Source: Petaurus breviceps papuanus
Lineage: Eukaryota > Chordata > Mammalia > Diprotodontia > Petauridae
Length of the DNA: 64,000 bases
Direction of reading: 5' to 3'
Assembly: GCA_028583685.1 (NCBI GenBank)
Contig: JAMXIF010000003.1
Span: 53,776,500-53,840,499, forward strand
The notes under the pieces are model-generated. The model was not told where the DNA came from. It searched no databases and was given only the letters and a program-made list of their open reading frames with translations. Positions 21,085-31,882 of this stretch are shown one piece after another. Position numbers and translations under genes: made by a program. Each line of letters starts with the position of its first letter. Position 1 is the first letter of the stretch.

Positions 21085-21803
21085 AGTCCACAGCTTCTCT
21101 CATAGTGGTTCCTTTTTTTCCCACTCTCACATCTTCTAGCCTAGTCCAGGGCCCCACAATCTATCCTGGATTACTGCAACTGTCTTCTAACTGGTTTCCC
21201 TGATTCCAACCCTCACTTCCAACTGGTTTCCTTACTCCCAGCCTCTCACTTCCCCACACAATTGTTTTCCTAGATCAAAGGTCTTACCATGTCAACCCCC
21301 TCTTCCTCCAACTCAGGAAACTCCTGAGTGGCTCTCTAGGATCAAATATTAAACTTCTCTTAACTTTTCAACCCCTTTACAAACATGACTCCAATCTGTA
21401 CTTCTAATGTCAAAATACATTACTTCCTTTCTTGCACTCTGCAGTCCAACCAAACAGGCCCTGACATCCCTTCTTCTTTCTCTAAGGTCTGTCTTGTCCC
21501 CATGCCTGGCATGCCTTTTTTTCCAGCTTCACTTCTGAGAACCCCTGATTTCCTTCAGAGCTCTTGTCAGCCACCACTTTCTGCACCTCTTTCCTGATTC
21601 CTCTCCTTGGCTGTTAATATGCCCTCCTTCCCATATTATTACTTCATGTTTATTTTGTATATATGTATAAATGTCCATGTTGTCTCTTCCAGTAGAAAGA
21701 AGATAAGCTTTTTGAGTTTAGGAAGTTTCATCGATGTCTTTGTATCTCCAGAGATCAGATTATAGTCCTGACACATAGTAGATGCCTAATAAATGCTTGT
21801 TAA
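21085..21803 (+). mobile_element. L2 LINE 3' ORF and tail
   Basis: It runs from 'ctatcctggattactgcaac' and 'tgtcttctaactggtttccc' to the L2 tail 'gatgcctaataaatgcttg'. The 70-aa frame at 21385 lies in decayed L2 coding sequence. An L1 has inserted into its last bases. Confidence 0.75.
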
Positions 21804-22527
21804 CCTGATCCAACTATTTTGGAGAGCAATTTGGAACTACATCCAAAGGGTAATGAAACTCTGTCTCCTCTTTGACCCAGCATTACCATCACTAGGTCTG
21901 TATCCCAAAGAGATGACCAAAAAGGGAAAAGGACATACTTGTACAAAAATACTCATGGTAGTTCTTTTTTGTGGTGTGAAAGAATTGGAAATTTAGGGGA
22001 TGGATGTCCATCAGTTGGGGAATGGCTGAACAAATTGTGGTATATATATATAATGGAATACTATTGTGCTATAAGAAATGACGAGCAAATGGATTTCAGA
22101 AAAACCTGGGAAGACTTGCATGATCTGATGCAGAGTGAAGTAAGTGGAACCAAGAGAATATTATCCACAATAACAGCAAAATTGTATAATGATCAACTAT
22201 TTAGCTATTTTCAACAATACAGTGATCCAAAACAATTCCCAAGGATTCATAATGAAAAATAATATCCATGTCCAGAAAAAGAACTGATGGAGTCTGAATG
22301 TAGATTGAATCATACAATTTTTACTTTATTTTTTTCTTTTGGTCTTTTTCTTCTCTAACAACATTAGTAATATGGAAATGTGCACATATTTAACCTTTTT
22401 CAAATTGCTTAGCGTCTTAGGAAAAGATGAGGGAAAAAATTTGGAACTCAAAATTTTTAGATGAAGGTTAAAATTTGTCTTTACATATAATTGGAAAAAA
22501 CAAAATATTATGAAGAAAAAATTAAAA
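21804..22527 (+). mobile_element. L1 LINE 3' end (ORF2 C-terminus and 3'UTR)
   Basis: Codes for recognisable L1 ORF2 C-terminal wording: 'LCLLFDPALPSLGLYPKEM' and, in an overlapping frame, 'WYIYIMEYYCAIRNDEQ'. A 3'UTR ending in an A-rich tail follows. The 5' side is truncated and the frame is shifted between the two pieces. It is bounded by a 16-bp duplication of the L2 tail, 'aataaatgcttgttaa' at 21788-21803 and with one mismatch at 22528-22543. Confidence 0.85.
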
Positions 22528-22559
22528 AATAAATGCTTATTAATTGAAAATATAAAAGT

Positions 22560-23330
22560 AAAGACATTCTGAATGCTGAAATTTTGTATTAACTAGAAGG
22601 GTAGTAGTATTAAAGAATGAAGAGAGATTTGGGAACTAGTTACTTATAGATAATAGAAGAATTTTAAAGAATGGGTGATTGTCCTGAGAGGTTTATCTTT
22701 AAATATGATAATTTATTATTTGCTTTTAATTGTTTTAACTCAATGTCCAAATACCTATTTATGATGTAATTTGTCTGTTTCCAAGTTACAACTCTGTTGA
22801 TTCCCTATTCCTTGTACTCTGGAAATGTGAGTAGAAATGACAAATCTTATATAATACCTCATTTGAAAATGATTAATGTGAAATATTTTGAATTATTATC
22901 AATTATTACTTAATATGAAAGTGGGAAGACTTATAATGGAGATCTTCAGGCTTTCTTTCTGTATTGAGTTACTTATTTAATCCATTATATACATATCTGG
23001 GTATTGTTTCCAGACATTTATTTGTTCAGCCTAAGAAGCATGAGATGAGAAATTACTAATATTCTCCTTTAAATTATAAAGACTTTATACTATATTATGA
23101 AATTTTATTCTATCTGTATGAAAAGAAATTATTAAGATTCTTTGTCCTTTTCCCCCTTGTTCTCATTCCTACATATATAGCATTTGCCATCACAGGTGAA
23201 TCATTATGTTCCCAAATCTGATTGTTTTCTACATTACTGTCATTTCACTTTGCAGCAATTGGCTGGATATTTGAGTTGATAGAGAATGAGGCATTGAGGA
23301 TAATTCTGAGGTTACACACCTGGGAGACTA
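22560..23330. other. Intronic stretch with nothing recognised
   Basis: AT-rich, without a recognised repeat or exon. Confidence 0.5.
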
Positions 23331-23335
23331 GAAGA

Positions 23336-23528
23336 TCAGGGGTTCTTAACTGAGCAGAGTGGTTTATGAACTTGTTTAAAAATATTTTGATAACTGTATT
23401 TCAATATCATTGGTTTCCTTTGTAATCCTATGTATTTTATGCATTAAAAACATTATTTTAAGAAAAGGCCCATAAGCTACCCGACTGCCAAAGAGGGACA
23501 TTATACAAATAAAATATCAAGGACCTTT
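23336..23528 (+). mobile_element. hAT-like MITE (ttcttaac type)
   Basis: Starts 'caggggttcttaactgagca' and contains 'ttgtttaaaaatattttgat' and 'ggtttcctttgtaatcctat'. It is the same family, in opposite orientation, as the pieces near 2905 and 5055. The right end is decayed. Confidence 0.6.
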
Positions 23529-23559
23529 ACCTTAGACAGAAATAAGGAGGTTCTTATAG

Positions 23560-23707
23560 AGAAAAGGGGTTTGGGGCAGAAAGGTCATTAGTTTCTGTTT
23601 TGAACATGTTGAGTTCGAGATTTCTTTGGAATATCCAGTTTGAAATTCCCAACAGTTCAGTGGTGATGTGGGACTGAAGGTCAGGGGAGAGAAGAGTAGA
23701 CCTATAC

Positions 23708-23743
<36 letters not shown>

Positions 23744-24790
23744 TACACACAGAGTGGCTGTGAGATGATAAAACCACGGGAGCTAATGACATGAAAAAGA
23801 TTGTAGAGGGAAAAGAAAAGAAGGCCAAGGATATAACCTTCGAAGTCATTTGAAATTAGGGGACATGTTTTGGTTAACGAGTCAGCAGGGGAGACTGAGA
23901 AGGAACAGTTAGACAGATAGGGCAAACATCAAGAGAGAATATTATCATGAAAACTCAGAGAAAATTCAGTGTCCAAGAGGAAAATGTTTTTCAGTATAAA
24001 ATGCCCAGAGAGGTCAAGAAGATAAAGGACCATCAGAGTTGACAGCTAAAAAATCATTGGTAACTTTGAAAAGAGCAGTTTCAGTTGAGTGATGAGGTCA
24101 GAAGCTGGATTGCCAGGGGTTGAGGAGTGAGTAGGAATAAAAGAAGAGGCAACAAATACAGACAACTTTTTCTAGGATTTTGGCTAAGAAAAGGAATAGA
24201 ATTCTAGGATGACAACTTAAGGGTACGGTAAAATCTAGCAGGTTGGGCTTGTTTGTTTTTTTCTCCAGAATGGAAAGACTCGAGCAGATTCAAAGGCAAT
24301 AGGAAAAAGCCAGAAGATGGGTAGGGAGTGAAGAAGGGTGGGGGGCTGGCAGGGAGAGGGAAACGATTGGCAGAGGAATCTACTAAAGATGTTGGGAGAA
24401 CGTAGGATCAAGAGCAGATATAGAGTTAACCTTAGCAAGGAGGGGAGCTACCTTACTATCAGAGTATGGGAAAAAGGAGAAAGTAAAGAAATTTTCAAAA
24501 GTTTTTGAGGTGAGGAGAAAAGTGAAAAGGAAAGTTCACAGTGAGTAGCCTCAATTTTCTCCACAAATTGAGAGGTGAGGTCCTTAGCTTAGAGAGAGAA
24601 TAGGGAGGGGGAAGTATGGGAAGTTTGATAAGAGAAGGTTTGGAATGGTTTCCATGGGAAATGACATAGAGAATCTATTTTTGAGGAATAAAATATAAAG
24701 AGTCTATGAAATGTATGTATAAACCAGCTGATGGGAAAAAAATTCCATCCAATAAGTGTTGTGCACCATTGTTTTCCTGGAGAATAGGAG
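23560..24790 (-). mobile_element. L2 LINE, minus strand, RT-domain region
   Basis: In plus sense it shows 'gaacatgttgagttcgagat', 'ggagactgagaaggaac', 'ggtaactttgaaaagagcag' and 'agtgatgaggtcagaagctg', all antisense L2 reverse-transcriptase region. A (CA)n tract interrupts it at 23707-23740. The minus-strand frames of 105 and 123 aa are broken L2 coding sequence. Confidence 0.7.
23707..23740. repeat. (CA)n microsatellite
   Basis: About 17 CA units inside the L2 copy. It gives Cys/Val runs in the antisense frames. Confidence 0.9.
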
Positions 24791-25101
24791 AAATACACAC
24801 ATAATTTGAATAGTCCGTAAACACAAGTTATAGATAGACAGATGAGTAATTATTTACATATATACATGTGCCATATATATATATTACATAAATGGATTAT
24901 TTTTTGCTTTTTCACATTTTTTTGTGCAACATATAGGCCTGTTTACATATTTTTGATGGCTAGCAAGAATATTGTCCATATTTTGCCTTTGCAGAATATC
25001 TATAATCTGTCACTACATTTTCTTTTGAGGTGGATAAAGGGAGGGGACAGTTCTTTATATAAGTGCATCTTTTTGAACTTTTTTGTTTCTCCATTTTGTA
25101 G
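24791..25101. other. Intron 5' to the SPIDR exon, with its acceptor tract
   Basis: AT-rich intron without a recognised repeat. Its last bases are a pyrimidine-rich tract 'ttttttgtttctccattttg' followed by TAG, a consensus 3' splice site. Confidence 0.7.
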
Positions 25102-25321
25102 GCAAAAAATCTGGAGTGTTGATTGTAAAGATTATAGAGATGCATGAAGAATGCGCGATGCATATTGCCATCTGTGAGTTGTTAGAGATGTCTCTTGCTG
25201 ACAGCCCGTCTAAAGATGCTATCCTGGACCCTGGGACCCAACTCAAGGTCCTATTCACAAAGGAAACTGCAGTTCACCTGAAGGGAGGTCCACAGGATAT
25301 CATCCATATCTACCCTCCCTG
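25102..25321 (+). CDS. SPIDR: SPIDR internal exon (scaffold protein involved in DNA repair)
   Basis: SPIDR is a nuclear scaffold for homologous recombination that is known to help load RAD51 and work with BLM. This 220-nt exon encodes 72 whole codons that closely match the N-terminal half of the human protein as I remember it: 'KKSGVLIVKIIEMHEECAM' (human 'RKSGVLTVKILELHEECAM'), then 'LKVLFTKETA' and 'GGPQDIIHIYPP' (human 'GRPQDTVRIFPP'). It starts with two bases that complete a split glycine codon and ends with TG, to be completed to Trp. The introns are therefore phase 1 upstream and phase 2 downstream. The acceptor is a pyrimidine tract plus TAG; the donor is GTAAGT, a consensus match. There is no stop or indel. 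An ATG-initiated frame of 80 aa overlaps it but runs from one intron to the other, so it is not an independent gene. No other SPIDR exon was found in the window. Confidence 0.92.
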
Positions 25322-25905
25322 GTAAGTAAAAAGAATTGATTCTAGTAACTGCAGCTCATAACTCTTGTCTTCTTCAGAAAAGGCATTTTTATCTGCAACA
25401 TTTTTGTCATATTATTATAGAGAAGCTTCCTGCATAAGGGAGCCAGGTTTTGTCTTATGTTTTATGTAACAGAGACGATGAACTGTCTTTGGAGGCTTCT
25501 TAGTGCTTCTGGCAGGCAGATTAGTGCCTGGAAGAAAAAAAATCAAGATTCTTGCCTGCCAATTATGGTTTAAGAACTGACTGCTTTTGTTTTATTTTTG
25601 TTTGTTCTTGTTTGTTTTTTTAAATTGTTGTTCCAAGAAAAGAGAAAAAAGAAAAGCCTTGGTGTCTTAATAAAATATTTGATTAATTGTATGTTAATAA
25701 AAAGTATGTTAATGATAAATCAGGGAATTTCTTACATAATTCTGAATTCAGCTTCCTTAAAAGCACCAAATATATGTAACAGTGGGATGTTAATTTTTAC
25801 AAGTTTTATTGTTGTCTTTTGTTTTTACTATAACCATGTAATTTTTAATAACTTTTCTTGCCCTGTTCCACCCCGCCCCTCTTTCCCCCCATCCCAGTAA
25901 AATCA
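25322..25905. other. Intron 3' to the SPIDR exon
   Basis: Begins with the donor GTAAGT. The 100-aa frame at 25598-25900 is low-complexity (Phe/Lys/Leu) and matches nothing I know. Confidence 0.55.
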
Positions 25906-25909
25906 TTAA

Positions 25910-26440
25910 ATCCTTACTAAGAAGAAAGGAAAACATTTTGGAAAGCCAACCAACACAGTGACTACATCTGACAATATATACCATGTTTCATGTTTAAGTT
26001 CCCTGCCTCTCCACTTAAAGGAGGGGAAGATAGGTTTCTTTAGCAGTTTTTCAGAACCAACATTATTTACTATTATTCATCCAGTTTTTTATCATGTACA
26101 TTATTATAAGTCATTGCATATGTTATTATTTTGTTTCTACTTTCTTCATTCTGTATCACTTCATACTAGTCTTTGCAATTTTTTGGGGGGGCTTTTTAGA
26201 GAGGGGAAGGCAGGGCAGTTGGGGTTAAGTGACTTGCCCAAGGTCATGCAGCTAGTAAGCATGTCACACGTCTGAGGCTGGATTTGAACTCAGGTCCTCC
26301 TGACTCCAGAGCTGGTGCTCTATTCACTGTGCAATCTAGCTGCCCCTCCATTTTTCTTTATATTTCTTATATACATAATTTTTTTGGTATAATTATATTT
26401 CACAACATTTCTATACAAGAATTTGGTTAGCCATGACCCA
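25910..26440 (-). mobile_element. L1-like 3'UTR fragment with a type 3 SINE inside
   Basis: Wording such as 'attattcatccagtttttta' and 'cattctgtatcacttcatac' matches the antisense L1 3'UTR seen better at 34.8 kb and 63.4 kb. The SINE at 26175-26346 interrupts it. Confidence 0.45.
26175..26346 (-). mobile_element. Type 3 SINE
   Basis: Antisense copy with 'gcagttggggttaagtgact', 'ggatttgaactcaggtcctc' and the reversed head ending 'aatctagctgcccc'. Confidence 0.9.
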
Positions 26441-26599
26441 GATTGGGAATGGAGCAGGTCAAAGCCTTTGAGCATATTGGTGGTGGATTTGGGCCCATGT
26501 GTCACCGCTATACTTCTACACGGGGTGAGACAGAGAGACCAAGTCCCCTTTTCTCATCCCCAAATTCTCTCATTTACCATATCTATGAAAAGATTCTCT
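26441..26599. other. Unclassified stretch between L1 remnants
   Basis: GC-richer than its surroundings ('tttgggcccatgtgtcaccg'). Two overlapping frames of 60-77 aa match nothing known. Confidence 0.35.
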
Positions 26600-27310
26600 T
26601 GTCCACAATTTTTTTTAAGGGTTAACCATTTATATTCAGGTTTTGTACTCATTTGAAACTTATTGTGGTATATGGCACAAACTGTCTTGTAGTTTTCATA
26701 GCAGCTTTTGTTGAATGTGTTCATCAAACACTGGACTGCAATTGTGTTTGATCTCTTCTGGGTCTTGCTTATCCCCCAACCAAATGGTTTGGGGGATTAC
26801 TGCTTTATATTAGAGTTTGAGATATGTTTATTCTATGCCTCTTCTATTCCTGACTTTTTTTTTCCATATTTGCCCTTGAATTTTCTAGACTTTGTTCTTT
26901 CAGATGAATTTGGTCTAATTTTTAAAGTAAACCTTTGGCAATTTAAGTTAGGTAGTATCATCATTTTTATTAATAATCACTATTATAGTCATTTATTATT
27001 AATGTAGTCTAGCCGTGTACAATGAATTTGTCTCCAAATATTTGTCTTCCTTTTATTTTTGTGAAAAGTATTCTACACTTGTATTTATGTAAATATCAAG
27101 TGTCTTTTGATGGATTAATATCTGACTTTGTAAGTCATTTTGAATGGAGTTTCTGTTTTTATCATTTTCTCCTGGTTTTTCATTAATACCATGTATAAAC
27201 GTCACTGACTTTTGTGAATTTATTTTATATCTTACTATTTTACTCAAGTTATTAATCATCTCAGTTTCCTTACTGATTCCCTGTGGTTTTCTAAGTAAGC
27301 CAATAGAAAC
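26600..27310 (-). mobile_element. Decayed L1 ORF2 fragment
   Basis: Read on the minus strand it follows L1 ORF2. Plus-sense landmarks are 'tttgatggattaatatctga', 'ctcctggtttttcattaata' and 'ccctgtggttttctaagtaa'. It is older and more diverged than the L1 at 34.3 kb. Confidence 0.55.
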
Positions 27311-27499
27311 TTTTTTTCTCCTTTTCAGTGTTTATACCTTTACATTCTCTCTTTCACCTTATTGCTGTAGCTAGCATTTCTAGAATTATTTAAACTACGT
27401 GACAATAATTTTCATGAGAGAAGATATGATCAGTCTTTATGAAAGTAAGACTAAGTACTCATTTTTTGATAATATTCAGTTAGTATTTTCATTGGCATC

Positions 27500-27850
27500 C
27501 TCTGTCCTCCACCCCCAGTTGCTTCTTAGAGTCACAGAATTTTAGAGGTAGGAAGTACTTTAAAGTTCATAACTCTAACATTCCATCCAAGTAGCAATTC
27601 TCTCTGTGATATCTCTGACATGTGATCATCCAGCTTTAGTTTAAATACATTCTATTTTTAGCAGTTCTGATTACTTAGAAAGTTCATATTTATGTTCTAT
27701 TTACTCTTGATTCTTTTCCCTGGAGACACATTGAATACATAGACTCTGTCTTCCACAACAACTCTTTGGATATCTGAAAACTACTGTTACATCCTCCTGT
27801 GAATTCTCCTCAGGATAAGTCAGTGTGAATCCTTGAACCAGCTCTCTTAT
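27500..27850 (-). repeat. Possible CR1/L3-like fragment
   Basis: 'ggatatctgaaaactactgt' and 'ctcctcaggataagtcagtg' are reminiscent of antisense CR1/L3. The match is weak. Confidence 0.3.
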
Positions 27851-27867
27851 GTTCTCATTACAGCAAC

Positions 27868-28110
27868 CAGATGTCACAGTGGACAGGGCAATGGACCAGG
27901 AATCAGGAAAGTCAGAATTAAAATCCTACCTTGGACACTTGCTATGTGACCCTGGACAAGTCATTTTTATCTCTGACTGCCTCAGTTTCTTCATCTGTAA
28001 AATGAGGATAATAAGAACAGCTACCTCCAAGGGTTGTTGTGATGATCAAATAAGATACTTGTAAAACAAAACAGTTTTGGAAAGGTGTTATTTGAAAGCT
28101 TGCTATTATT
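27868..28110 (+). mobile_element. Type 2 CORE-SINE
   Basis: Head 'gcaaccagatgtcacagtgg', middle 'cctcagtttcttcatctgta', then 'agggttgttgtgatgatcaa'. Confidence 0.8.
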
Positions 28111-28530
28111 ATTTTTATGACAGTTTTCAGACTCACCATTACCTTTGTTGCCCTTTTCTACTTAGAGTTTTTTTTTCTTTAGGAAGGAATCAATTTAACT
28201 TAAAATTAACTGGATTCATTAAAATACAGTCAGTGAAGATATTATAGACATTTAAAAGCTTAAAAGACTAAAACTGAGGAACTTATGTTTTCTGGACAGT
28301 TTTGTCTGAAATCGAATTTGGTATAGATTAAGATAAAACTTAATCATGGGAAGCATATTTCATCTTATCTGGGGTACACAATATTGAGGGGGCAAGAGTT
28401 CTAAGTATTCCCTGCAGGATCAATTGACAGTGTTACTTCAAATTAAAGTGAGGAAGCCATTGACTAAAAAGAATACCTGATAGCTGGTATTCAGATATTC
28501 TTGTCATAGCAGAAAGCCTCAGAAGGTATT
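28111..28530. other. Intronic stretch with nothing recognised
   Basis: No repeat family or gene was recognised. Confidence 0.5.
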
Positions 28531-28534
28531 CTTT

Positions 28535-28988
28535 TAAAAAATTTTTTTGTCTTTATTAATTTATTTGTTTACTTTTAGTTTAGAACATTCAGTTCCATGA
28601 TCCCTTGAGTTTCAAATTTTCTCCCCCTTTCCCCCCCACCCCCCCCACCCCATGGCGGCATGCAATCAAGTATAGGATCTGCAAATACTTTCACATTAAA
28701 CATTAGTCAGGTTATAAAGAAGGATTGTAACAGATGGAATGAACAGTGGGAAAGAGGAAATAAAACGAAACAAGAAAAGGAACGAGAGCAGGTAGTTTGC
28801 TTTGATCTGTGTTCAAACTCTGTTCTTTCTAGTTCATTCTCTGAATGTAGACATCTCTCTCCATCAGGAGTCTTTTGGAGTTGACTTATAACCCTGCATT
28901 GCTGAGAAGAGTCCAGTCTATCCAAGCTGGTCACCACACATTCGTTGTATCTATAATTGTGTACAAATTTCTCCTAGTTCTGCTCTTC
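28535..28988 (-). mobile_element. L1 3'UTR fragment
   Basis: Closely similar to 34350-34790: 'gtataggatctgcaaatact', 'cattagtcaggttataaaga', 'tgcattgctgagaagagtc'. 5'-truncated. Imperfect flanking repeats 'cagaaggtattctt' and 'cagaatggattctt' look like its target duplication. The B4GALNT1 retrocopy landed only a few bases beyond its edge. Confidence 0.8.
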
Positions 28989-29002
28989 AGAATGGATTCT
29001 TC

Positions 29003-29018
29003 ACAAGTGTCAACTTAA
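29003..29018. repeat. Left target-site duplication of the B4GALNT1 retrocopy
   Basis: 'acaagtgtcaacttaa' is repeated perfectly at 31883-31898. A 16-bp direct repeat around a poly(A)-ended cDNA is the signature of L1-mediated retroposition. Confidence 0.92.
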
Positions 29019-31882
29019 CCAAAAGAGGCCGGGGGGAGAGAAAGAGAAAGAAAGAGAGACGGAGTCGAAGAAACACAGACCTAGAAAAACCTCTGAGGCC
29101 ACAGGGACTCTCCAGGGCGGTAGGCTGACTCCCCTGGCGTGTGTGCCTTTTGGTACCCACTACAATTCACTGCTCCTCCGGCTCTATCATGTTCCAATTG
29201 TGGTTCTCCCCACTCCCACGAGAGGGCAGCTTCTCTCGCCTTCATTATGTCCCACGCCAGAGCCCAAGACAGAGACAGTGCGGGAGACTGAGCTGGAGGC
29301 TGAAGAAGTAAGGGATCAGGGGGCCCTTCCATAGAGCCGGAGGCTGAGACTGAGTCTGACTGAGCAGCAAGCTGGTTGTCAGTCTGAGCCCTCAGAAAGA
29401 CAGGCCGGACCTCCTCCACTAACATCCCCATGAGGACTCTTGGACCTGGCTTGGGTGCCCTGTGGAGAAGAGACCACCTGACAGAATGAAGCTAGGCCGA
29501 AGGTCACTTTGTAGCTTCCTGCTACTGTTCCTCTGTGCTGCCCTGGTTCTCCTTTACTTTCACAACTGGAAACATCCACCCCCTAGAGCTTTCTCTGGCT
29601 TGTGGTCACCTCCTCCCAAGTCCTCCAAGCTCAAATACCCTAACCTGGTTCCAGAGCCTCGATATGCACACATTCCCTTTAGGCTCAAGGAGCAGGTTGT
29701 CGGGTTGCTGGCACAAAATACTTGCAGCTATGTGGCCGGCAGAGGAGGGCTTGGCTTCTCTCTCCCATTCCAACGGCAGGTGCATGCATTTGACTTCACA
29801 TCAGCTTATGGACCTAAGGAGTTGCTGGCAGCCACAATTGCAAGAGATCGGGAATACCAAGCTTTCCAGGACAGGGTCCAGTCCCCAGCTGACCAGATAC
29901 TCATCGCTCCAGCTAACTCCCCCCTGCAGTATCCCCTGCAGGGTGTGGTGGTTCAGCCCCTAAAGACCATCTTGGTACCAGGTCTGAGCCTACAAGAAGT
30001 GTACCAGGTAAAACTCTCAGCATCTCTTGGCACTTGGAACGTGTCTGGGGAAGTGGAAGCAGTGACACTTCAAGGGGAGGGCCAGTTGGAACTCATTCTC
30101 ACAAGCCAAGACTTAGATTGACTCAACAGACAGCTTCAGCTGGTCACTTACAGTATCCGGAGCTACCAGTCAGACACATAAGATACAGTCCGGTTCTCCA
30201 CCAATGGCCACGAAGCTGTCTTCACTATCGGAATCAAGCATCTCCCCAGACCTCAGCTGTACCCACCGGGGCCACCTCCTGAAGGAGCCAAGTAAAATAT
30301 CAGTGCTCTGGTCACCATTTCCACTAAGACCTTCCTTCGCTTTGACCGCCTCCGAAACCTCATCGCCAGCATCCGGCGTTTCTACCCAACAGTCACCATG
30401 ATCATCGCTGATGACAGTGAGAGACCAGAGCCAATCAAGGGCCCTCATATCGAGCACTACCTCATGCCCTTCGGAAAGGGATGGTTTGCAGGCTGAAATC
30501 TAGCTGTTTCCCAGATGACCACAAAGTATGTGCTGTGGGTAGATGACGATGTCATCTTCCCTGGACAGACGAAGCTAGAGAGGCTCGTGGATGTATTGGA
30601 GCAAACATCTCTGGACTTGGTTGGGGGAGCAGTTCGGGAGATCACAGGCTTCTCCTCTACTTATCGACAATTGTTGAGTGTAGAACCTGGTGGCTCTGGC
30701 TGGGGAAACTGCCTCACCCAAAGACGAGGCTTCCACCATGAGCTCCCGGATTTCCCAGGCTGTGTGGTCACTGATGGGGTTGTCAACTTCTTGGCTCGAG
30801 TGGACAAGATCTGAGAGATTGGCTTTGACCCTTGACTCAGTCGGGTGGCCCATTTGGAATTTTTCCTGGATGGACTTGGCTCCCTTCGGGTAGGCTCCTG
30901 TTCCGATGTCATGGTGGATCATATATCGAAGCTGAAATTGCCATGGGCACCTTGGGGGACTGAGGCAGAGATTTATGCCAGATACCGATATCCAGGGGTC
31001 ACAGATGAGAGCCAGGTGGCCAAACACAAACTTCTCTTTTTCAAACATCGCCTCCAATGCATGACCTCAGATTGATTGGCCCAGTAACCATAGAATGGCT
31101 GATGTGATGGATATAACGGCTACATGACTGAACACTCTACAGACCTGTATACACTATCTAGTCATGAAATTACTTGCTGATCCACTCTGTGGCTGACCAC
31201 TCAAGGACTGTTCAAAGACTATCCAACCCTTCAGATTCTTTGACCTTGACCCAATTCCAGGATGTGAACTGATCCTGGTGACTTCCCCAATGCCTAAAGG
31301 TACAACTGGAGCTATGACCTACCTTCACCAATTTGGTGACAGCACCCCACCCACCCACCCAGTGCTAAGCCCTCCATTCCCTATTCTTATAGACAGAGTA
31401 ACAGACTACCCTTCCAGTGCCAAAGAGCCTGAAGGTCTCTAAGAGCCAAATTGAATCCACCGTTTGAGTGGGTTCCCTTCCCCTATCTCCTTAAGAGCAA
31501 AGGCTCCTGAAATGCACAACCTTCCCTCTTTGTGCCACACTCTGTGTCTCTGGACCAGAACTCTATGCACCATATCCAATTCTCCTCACCCTATGCCCAG
31601 GAGAATTTTGACCTTGGAGACAGAGTAGACACCTGAATAGAGGACTCAAGAGGGGCTATTGAATAAGTCAACAGTTTTGTGATCAGTGTCAGTCTTGTCT
31701 CTTCAGGGTTGAGCTGGGGGAAAGAGATCTCTAAGGGACATCTGTTGGGAATGTTCAGACCCCAAACCAAGCTAGAAAAGGCTGGCATTTATCATGTTGG
31801 TCACAGAAAAGCTAATTTTATTTTGTTGATAACATAAATAAAGAGGGAGGCCCACCCCAAAAAACAAACAAACAACAAAAAA
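29019..31882 (+). pseudogene. B4GALNT1: Processed retrocopy of B4GALNT1 (GM2/GD2 synthase)
   Basis: The parent gene encodes a Golgi type II membrane glycosyltransferase that adds GalNAc to gangliosides such as GM3 and GD3. The copy has a ~467-nt 5'UTR, a coding region at 29486-31075 (530 codons including the end; human protein 533 aa) and a ~785-nt 3'UTR with AATAAA at 31837-31842. An A-rich tail runs from about 31859. Perfect 16-bp flanking repeats bound it and there are no introns. The N-terminus '[20 protein letters not shown]' is the signal anchor. '[20 protein letters not shown]' and '[19 protein letters not shown]' match the human enzyme, and the metal-binding 'VLWVDDD' motif survives near 30530. 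Six premature stops lie in this one frame: TGA at 30119, TAA at 30179, TAA at 30293, TGA at 30494, TGA at 30812 and TGA at 30833. At least three replace arginine codons, the expected decay of CGA. No frameshift was seen, only one codon lost near 'VVNFLAR'. Full-length enzyme cannot be made. Confidence 0.95.
29486..30121 (+). pseudogene. Remaining N-terminal open frame of the B4GALNT1 retrocopy
   Basis: 211 codons open from the parental ATG to the first premature TGA. It covers the short cytoplasmic tail, the transmembrane anchor (about residues 7-25), the stem and the start of the lumenal domain, but not the DDD-containing catalytic part. A GTG 24 bases upstream extends the frame but is not the parental start. 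Any product would be a Golgi-anchored fragment without activity. There is no evidence that it is expressed. Confidence 0.8.

Noticed and set aside
25083-25325. 80-aa open frame taken as a small gene
   Set aside because: It starts in the intron and stops just after the splice donor. The conserved part is bounded exactly by consensus splice sites, so it is an exon of SPIDR.
29081-29431. 116-aa minus-strand frame over the retrocopy 5'UTR
   Set aside because: Lies in copied UTR sequence and matches no protein I know.
30575-31057. 160-aa minus-strand frame opposite the B4GALNT1 retrocopy
   Set aside because: Antisense shadow of GC-rich former coding sequence with no familiar domain or promoter.
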